Below the pieces are notes generated by a model. The model saw only the letters and a list, made by a program, of their open reading frames with translations. It searched no databases and was not told the origin of the DNA. From Roseateles violae (lineage in GTDB: Bacteria; Pseudomonadota; Gammaproteobacteria; Burkholderiales; Burkholderiaceae_C), in NCBI RefSeq assembly GCF_030410485.1, contig NZ_JAUHHC010000003.1, positions 186,001 through 250,000 of the forward strand: a DNA stretch of 64,000 nt, written 5' to 3'. Shown here one piece after another: positions 55,659-64,000 of this stretch. A program made the position numbers and the translations under genes. The number at the start of each line of letters is the position of its first letter. Position 1 is the stretch's first letter.

Positions 55659-55686
55659 TTGACCTTGCGCCTCGCCTCACTATGAT
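55659..55686 (+). promoter_or_regulatory. Sigma-70-type promoter of frdABCD
   Basis: -35 TTGACC (55659-55664), 16-base spacer, -10 TATGAT (55681-55686), about 90 bases before the frdA ATG. It is one of the clearest promoters in the window. No symmetric FNR site (TTGAT-N4-ATCAA) was seen nearby. Confidence 0.75.
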
Positions 55687-55775
55687 CGCCGATGACCTGG
55701 CACCGCCGGGTGACAGGTCTTTCCGTCCCTTCGTCCGTCCGCTAACCGTGTGGCCGTCTGCGGCCCCTCGCCGAT

Positions 55776-57551
55776 ATGGACATCTTCAAGGCCGACGTTG
55801 CGATCATCGGGGCTGGCGGCGCCGGTCTGCGCGCAGCCATCGCGGTGGCCGAGGAGAACCCCAAGCTCAGCATCGCGCTGGTCTCCAAGGTCTATCCGAT
55901 GCGCAGCCACACGGTGGCCGCCGAGGGCGGATCGGCCGCCGTGACGCAGGCGCACGACAGCCTCGATCACCATTTCAACGACACCGTGGCCGGCGGCGAC
56001 TGGCTGTGCGAGCAGGAAGTCGTCGAGTTCTTCGTCAAGGAGGCGCACCGCGAACTGGTGCAGATGGAGCACTGGGGCTGCCCCTGGAGCCGCAAGCCGG
56101 ACGGCCATGTCAATGTGCGCGCCTTCGGCGGCATGAAGATCGAGCGCACCTGGTTCGCCGCCGACAAGACCGGCTTCCACATGCTGCACACGCTGTTCCA
56201 GACCTCGATCAAATACCCGATGATCAAGCGCTTCGACGAGCATTTCGCCGTCGATCTGCTCAGCGACGATGGCGGTGTGCAGGGCGTCGTCGCGATCGAG
56301 ATCGCCAGCGGCGAGTTCCGCCTGATCCAGGCCCCGGCCGTCATCATCGCCACCGGCGGCGCCGGCCGTGTGTTCCGCGAGAACACCAATGGCGGCATCG
56401 TCACCGGCGACGGCATGGCGCTGGCCTACCGGCATGGCGTGCCGTTGCGCGATATGGAGTTCGTGCAATACCACCCGACCTGCATGCCCGGCACCGGCCT
56501 GCTGTTCACCGAGGCCTGTCGCGGCGAGGGCGGTTTCCTGCTGAACAAGGACGGCTACCGCTATCTGCAGGACTACGGCCTCGGGCCGGCGTCGCCCGAG
56601 CCGCGCAACAAGGCGATGGAACTGGGCCCGCGCGACCGCCTGAGCCAGGCCTACTGGCACGAGAAGCGCAAGGGCCGCACGATAGACGGGCCCAACGGCG
56701 TGCCCGTCGTGCACCTGGACCTGCGCCATCTGGGCGAGAGGAAGCTGCGTGAGCGCCTGCCGCAGATCTACGAACTGGCCGAGGAGTATCTGGGCGTCGA
56801 TCCGGCCAAAGCGCCGATCCCGGTGCTGCCGGCCGTGCACTACACGATGGGCGGCATCGAGGCCGCCGCGGACACCTCGGCCTCGCTGCCGGGCCTCTTT
56901 TCGGCCGGCGAATGCTCTAGCGTGGGCCTGCACGGCGCGAACCGGCTCGGTTCCAACTCGCTGACCGAGCTGCTGGTCTTCGGCAAGGTGGCCGGCGTGC
57001 AGGCGGCGCGTCATGCGGCGCAGGCGCAGCGGGCGGACGCCGCCAAGCTGGCCGCGCAGGCCGAGCAGGCCCAGCAGCGGGCGCTGGGCCTGCTCACTGC
57101 GCAGGCGGGCAGCGAGCGCATCGCCACGCTGCGCCGCGAGATGGCCGCGACGATGGAAGACGGCTGCGGCATCTACCGCAGCGCAGCGCAGATGCAGCAG
57201 ACCTGCGACAAGCTCGCCGAGCTGCGGCAGCGCTGCAAGAAGATCCGGCTCGACGACCGCTCGCGCGGCTGGAACACCGAGTGGCTGCTGGCGCTGGAGC
57301 TGTCCTACCAGCTCGACGTCGCGCAGGCGATCGCGCATTCGGCGCTCGAGCGTCGCGAGTCGCGCGGCTCGCACCAGCGCCTGGACGGCTTCACCGAGCG
57401 CGACGACCAGAACTTCCTCAAGCACACGCTGGCGCGCTACCGCGGCGACGACGCCCCCGGCATCGCCTACTCCGATGTGCGCATCACCAAGTCCCAACCC
57501 GGCGTGCGCGCTTACGGCGCCGCCGGCGAGAAGGCCGAGGCCACCGAATGA
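55776..57551 (+). CDS. frdA: Fumarate reductase flavoprotein subunit
   Basis: 591 residues, closely matching E. coli FrdA. FAD loop IIGAGGAGLRAAIAVAE from residue 9; covalent-FAD His in RSHTVAAEGGSAA near 45; ERTWFAADKTGFHMLHTLFQ; the active-site HPTCMPGTGLLFTEACRGEGG; RDRLSQAYWHE; and the C-terminal GECSSVGLHGANRLGSNSL. The cytoplasmic subunit reduces fumarate to succinate. Its stop overlaps the frdB start (ATGA). The resemblance is to the QFR type with separate FrdC and FrdD anchors, not to succinate dehydrogenase SdhCDAB. Confidence 0.96.
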   Translation: MDIFKADVAIIGAGGAGLRAAIAVAEENPKLSIALVSKVYPMRSHTVAAEGGSAAVTQAHDSLDHHFNDTVAGGDWLCEQEVVEFFVKEAHRELVQMEHWGCPWSRKPDGHVNVRAFGGMKIERTWFAADKTGFHMLHTLFQTSIKYPMIKRFDEHFAVDLLSDDGGVQGVVAIEIASGEFRLIQAPAVIIATGGAGRVFRENTNGGIVTGDGMALAYRHGVPLRDMEFVQYHPTCMPGTGLLFTEACRGEGGFLLNKDGYRYLQDYGLGPASPEPRNKAMELGPRDRLSQAYWHEKRKGRTIDGPNGVPVVHLDLRHLGERKLRERLPQIYELAEEYLGVDPAKAPIPVLPAVHYTMGGIEAAADTSASLPGLFSAGECSSVGLHGANRLGSNSLTELLVFGKVAGVQAARHAAQAQRADAAKLAAQAEQAQQRALGLLTAQAGSERIATLRREMAATMEDGCGIYRSAAQMQQTCDKLAELRQRCKKIRLDDRSRGWNTEWLLALELSYQLDVAQAIAHSALERRESRGSHQRLDGFTERDDQNFLKHTLARYRGDDAPGIAYSDVRITKSQPGVRAYGAAGEKAEATE

Positions 57552-58291
57552 AGACGATTGCCATCGAGGTGCTGCGCTACCGCCCCGAGCAGGACCAGGA
57601 GCCCGTCTGGCAACGCTTCGAGGTTCCCTATACCGATGACATGTCGGTGCTGCAGGGCCTGCAGCTGATCAAGGACGAACTCGACGGATCCTTGAGCTTC
57701 CGCTGGAGCTGCCGGATGGCGATCTGCGGTAGCTGCGGCGTCATGGTCGACGGCAAGCCGCGCCTGGGCTGCAAGACCTTTCTGCGCGACTATGCGCCGG
57801 CGGGCCTGCGCGTCGAGCCGCTCGCCCACTTTCCGATCGAGCGCGACCTGATCGTCGACATCGAGGACTTCCTCGGCAAGCTCGAGAGCATCACGCCCTA
57901 TATCGTGCCGAAGACGCCGCAGCCGCTGGAGGCCGGCGAATACCTGCAGACGCCGCATGAGCTCGAGCTGTTCGAGCAGTACAGCTCCTGCATCAACTGC
58001 CTGCTCTGCTATGCGGCCTGCCCGCAGTACGGCATCGACGACAAGTTCATCGGCCCGGCCGCGATGGCGCTGCTGCACCGCTACAACGCCGACTCGCGCG
58101 ACGGCGCCCGCGAGCAGCGGATGCAGATCGTCAACGCCGAGGAAGGCGTGTGGAGCTGCACGGCGGTCGGCTATTGCAGCGAGGTCTGCCCCAAGGGCGT
58201 GGACCCGGCCAATGCGGTCAACCAGAACAAGGTCGCCAGCACCAAGGACTACTTCCTGCGCTTCGTCGCGCCGAAGGGAGCCGCAGGATGA
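57548..58291 (+). CDS. frdB: Fumarate reductase iron-sulfur subunit
   Basis: 247 residues. The [2Fe-2S] domain has CRMAICGSCGVMVDGKPRLGC near residues 57-77. The [4Fe-4S] ligands are in CINCLLCYAACP near 151, and the [3Fe-4S] ligands in CTAVGYCSEVCPKGVDP near 205. The order and spacing match E. coli FrdB. It relays electrons from the membrane quinol site to FrdA. It overlaps frdA and frdC by 4 bases each. Confidence 0.96.
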   Translation: MKTIAIEVLRYRPEQDQEPVWQRFEVPYTDDMSVLQGLQLIKDELDGSLSFRWSCRMAICGSCGVMVDGKPRLGCKTFLRDYAPAGLRVEPLAHFPIERDLIVDIEDFLGKLESITPYIVPKTPQPLEAGEYLQTPHELELFEQYSSCINCLLCYAACPQYGIDDKFIGPAAMALLHRYNADSRDGAREQRMQIVNAEEGVWSCTAVGYCSEVCPKGVDPANAVNQNKVASTKDYFLRFVAPKGAAG

Positions 58292-58680
58292 CAAGAAAGC
58301 CCTACAAGCGGCCGATGAGCGGCTGGTGGAAGCGCGATCCCTTCTTCGTCCGCTATATGTGGCGCGAGGCGACCGCCCTGGGCGTGCTCGCCTATGCCAT
58401 CGTGCTGATGACGGGCGTCTGGCGCCTGGCCCAGGGGCCCGAGGCCTTCGAGGGCTGGCTGCAGGCGCTGCGTAGCTGGCCCGCGCTCGTCTTCCATCTG
58501 CTGCTGCTCGTCGCCATGGTCTATCACACGATCAGCTGGTTCGAGATCATGCCCAAGACGATGCCGATGATGTTCGTCGGCGGCGAGCGCGTCGCGGCCA
58601 CGACGATCACCCGCGTCGGCATGATTGCCGCCGCCGCCGCCCTCGTGCTCCTGCTGCTGGCCTGGATGCTGAAGCCATGA
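58288..58680 (+). CDS. frdC: Fumarate reductase membrane anchor subunit C
   Basis: 130 residues (E. coli FrdC has 131) with three predicted membrane spans. KRPMSGWWKRDPFFVRYMWREATAL (shown only in part here) resembles the FrdC N-terminus, including the conserved Glu of the quinol site in WREATA. YHTISWFEIMPKTMPMMFVG is a further family stretch. It anchors FrdAB and helps form the quinol-binding pocket without haem. ATG overlaps the frdB stop, and its stop overlaps frdD. Confidence 0.93.
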   Translation: MTRKPYKRPMSGWWKRDPFFVRYMWREATALGVLAYAIVLMTGVWRLAQGPEAFEGWLQALRSWPALVFHLLLLVAMVYHTISWFEIMPKTMPMMFVGGERVAATTITRVGMIAAAAALVLLLLAWMLKP

Positions 58681-59054
58681 CGAGCAAGCCGCTGCCGCGC
58701 CGGCGCTCGAATGCGCCGATCTTCTGGGGCCTGTTCGGCGCCGGCGGCATGCTGTCGGCCCTGCTCGGGCCCATGCTGGTGCTAATCACCGGCCTGCTCG
58801 TGCCGCTGGGCCTGATCCTGCCCGCCGACTTCATGAGCTACCCGCGCATGCTCGCCTTCGCCCAGCACTGGCTGGGCAAGGCCTTTCTGTTCGCCGTGAT
58901 CGCGCTGTTCGCCTGGCATGCGGCCCACCGCATCTATCACAGCCTGCACGACGTCGGCATCCATGCCAGCGCCGGCACGCGCCTGCTCTGCTACGGCGTA
59001 GCGGCCCTGATCACCGTGGTAACCAGCTGGAGCCTGCTGGCGATCGGTTTCTGA
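58677..59054 (+). CDS. frdD: Fumarate reductase membrane anchor subunit D
   Basis: 125 residues with three predicted spans. RRSNAPIFWGLFGAGGMLSA and LLVPLGLI match FrdD closely, as do RMLAFAQHWLGKAFLF and the AHRIYHSLHDVGIHASAG stretch. It completes the FrdABCD complex. It is last in the operon, 61 bases before lhr. Confidence 0.93.
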   Translation: MTSKPLPRRRSNAPIFWGLFGAGGMLSALLGPMLVLITGLLVPLGLILPADFMSYPRMLAFAQHWLGKAFLFAVIALFAWHAAHRIYHSLHDVGIHASAGTRLLCYGVAALITVVTSWSLLAIGF

Positions 59055-59115
59055 GCCGTCCGGTTATCGATGCCCGAGGCTTGAGATCGTCCCGCCCGCC
59101 CCGATATCGTTAGCC

Positions 59116-63404
<4,289 letters not shown>

Positions 63405-63417
<13 letters not shown>

Positions 63418-63815
63418 AGAATCATCTGCGTGCAGCGGAACAGCGCGATCGTCCTGCCGGTCTCGCGGTGGGTGACGACCGCATCCCAGACCTGGGTCGT
63501 CTTGCCCAGGTGCACGGCCTTGGCGGTGCTGACGATGGTGCCCTCGCGCGCGGTACCCAGGTGGTTGGACTTCAGTTCGATGGTGGTGAAGCCGGTCGCG
63601 CCCTCGGGCAGATGGGCCAGGCAGCCGAAGCCGGCCGAGGTATCGGCCAGGGTGACGACGCTGCCGGCGTGCAGGAAGCCGTTCGGCGCCATCAGCTCGG
63701 GTCGCACGCTCAGCTCGGCCTGCACCTCGCCGGCGCCGGCCGCGGTGACGACGATGCCCAGATGGCCGGGCAGATTGCCGGCGCCGCGCTGATTGAATTG
63801 CTCGGGGGTGACCAT
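63405..63815 (-). CDS. PaaI-type hotdog-fold thioesterase
   Basis: 136 residues. NGFLHAGSVVTLADTSAGFG is the PaaI signature with the His and Asp/Thr catalytic-site elements. TTIELKSNHLG and HLGKTTQVWDAVVTHRETGR match the family. It hydrolyses acyl-CoA thioesters in the cytoplasm. It is convergent with lhr and overlaps it by 13 bases. No phenylacetate genes are near, so the acyl group is unknown. Confidence 0.9.
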
Positions 63816-63914
63816 GGTGCTGCAAGGCTCCGTAGCGGAATGAATGAGTAAATCGCCGCAGTGTGCAATAGCGCCGGCCGCGCCGCCGTCGACAAGCCGG
63901 CGGAGGCTGCGCCG

Positions 63915-64000
63915 CTAAGGGCGCCGCTGCGGCGGCCGCGCCGGCGCCGCGGTCGCCGCGATCGAATCGCCGCCGCGCATCAGGGCCAGCATCGGCGAGG
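63915..64000 (-). CDS. 3' end of a minus-strand gene running past the window
   Basis: The minus strand is open from the window edge to a TAG at 63917-63915. It reads ...SPMLALMRGGDSIAATAAPA and an Arg/Pro-rich tail. It is too short to identify. The 99 bases between it and the thioesterase start hold nothing I can name. Confidence 0.35.
   Translation of the reverse strand, partial: SPMLALMRGGDSIAATAAPARPPQRRP

Overview
The window is a high-GC chromosomal segment of a Gram-negative bacterium, most likely a betaproteobacterium of the order Burkholderiales (Roseateles/Rubrivivax/Leptothrix-like). This rests on codon use, an exosortase-B/EpsDEFGI polysaccharide locus, a Bug-family solute receptor, a HemP with Fur-type sites, and UbiE next to a DUF971 protein. 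I saw no rRNA, tRNA, CRISPR array, insertion sequence or phage gene.

1-25 kb is an exopolysaccharide island. It opens with the end of a GDP-mannose enzyme (manC) and the dTDP-rhamnose operon rfbBDAC on the plus strand. Convergent to it are kdsA, ugd and a UDP-glucuronate 4-epimerase. A secreted lipoprotein of the polysaccharide-lyase type follows. Then comes one long minus-strand block. Read 5'->3' it is epsD, epsE, epsF, epsG, xrtB (exosortase B), epsI, gmd, fcl, a Wzy-like polymerase, two GT2 transferases, a hexapeptide acyltransferase, a GT4 transferase, a PssD/PssE split transferase and a Wzx flippase. The block matches the layout of Wzx/Wzy systems of the methanolan type. Precursor genes point to a polymer drawing on rhamnose, fucose, mannose and uronic acids. 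No priming glycosyltransferase and no PEP-CTERM protein lies in the window.

24.4-34.8 kb holds ordinary genes: ubiE with a DUF971 partner, an M13 metallopeptidase, a small secreted protein, an extracellular solute-binding protein, a HIT hydrolase, a Bug receptor and a 1304-residue flavin/iron-sulfur dehydrogenase. 35-40.3 kb is the glycerol-3-phosphate uptake operon ugpB-A-E-C-Q; ugpA is bracketed by two copies of a ~117 bp inverted repeat. 40.3-49.8 kb carries an acetyltransferase, an MFS exporter, a gamma-glutamyltransferase, a low-complexity Ala/Thr-rich peptide, a lone ureG, a PQQ dehydrogenase with its dihaem cytochrome, an ankyrin protein and a fluoroacetate-dehalogenase-like hydrolase.

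49.8-52.3 kb is an iron locus (bfd, bfr, hemP with Fur-type operators, and an apparent remnant of a haem receptor gene) followed by two small cysteine-rich secreted peptides. The rest holds a type-B carboxylesterase, a YddG-like exporter, a VOC protein, a four-gene E. coli-type fumarate reductase (frdABCD) behind a clear sigma-70-like promoter, an Lhr helicase, a hotdog thioesterase, and the 3' end of another minus-strand gene.
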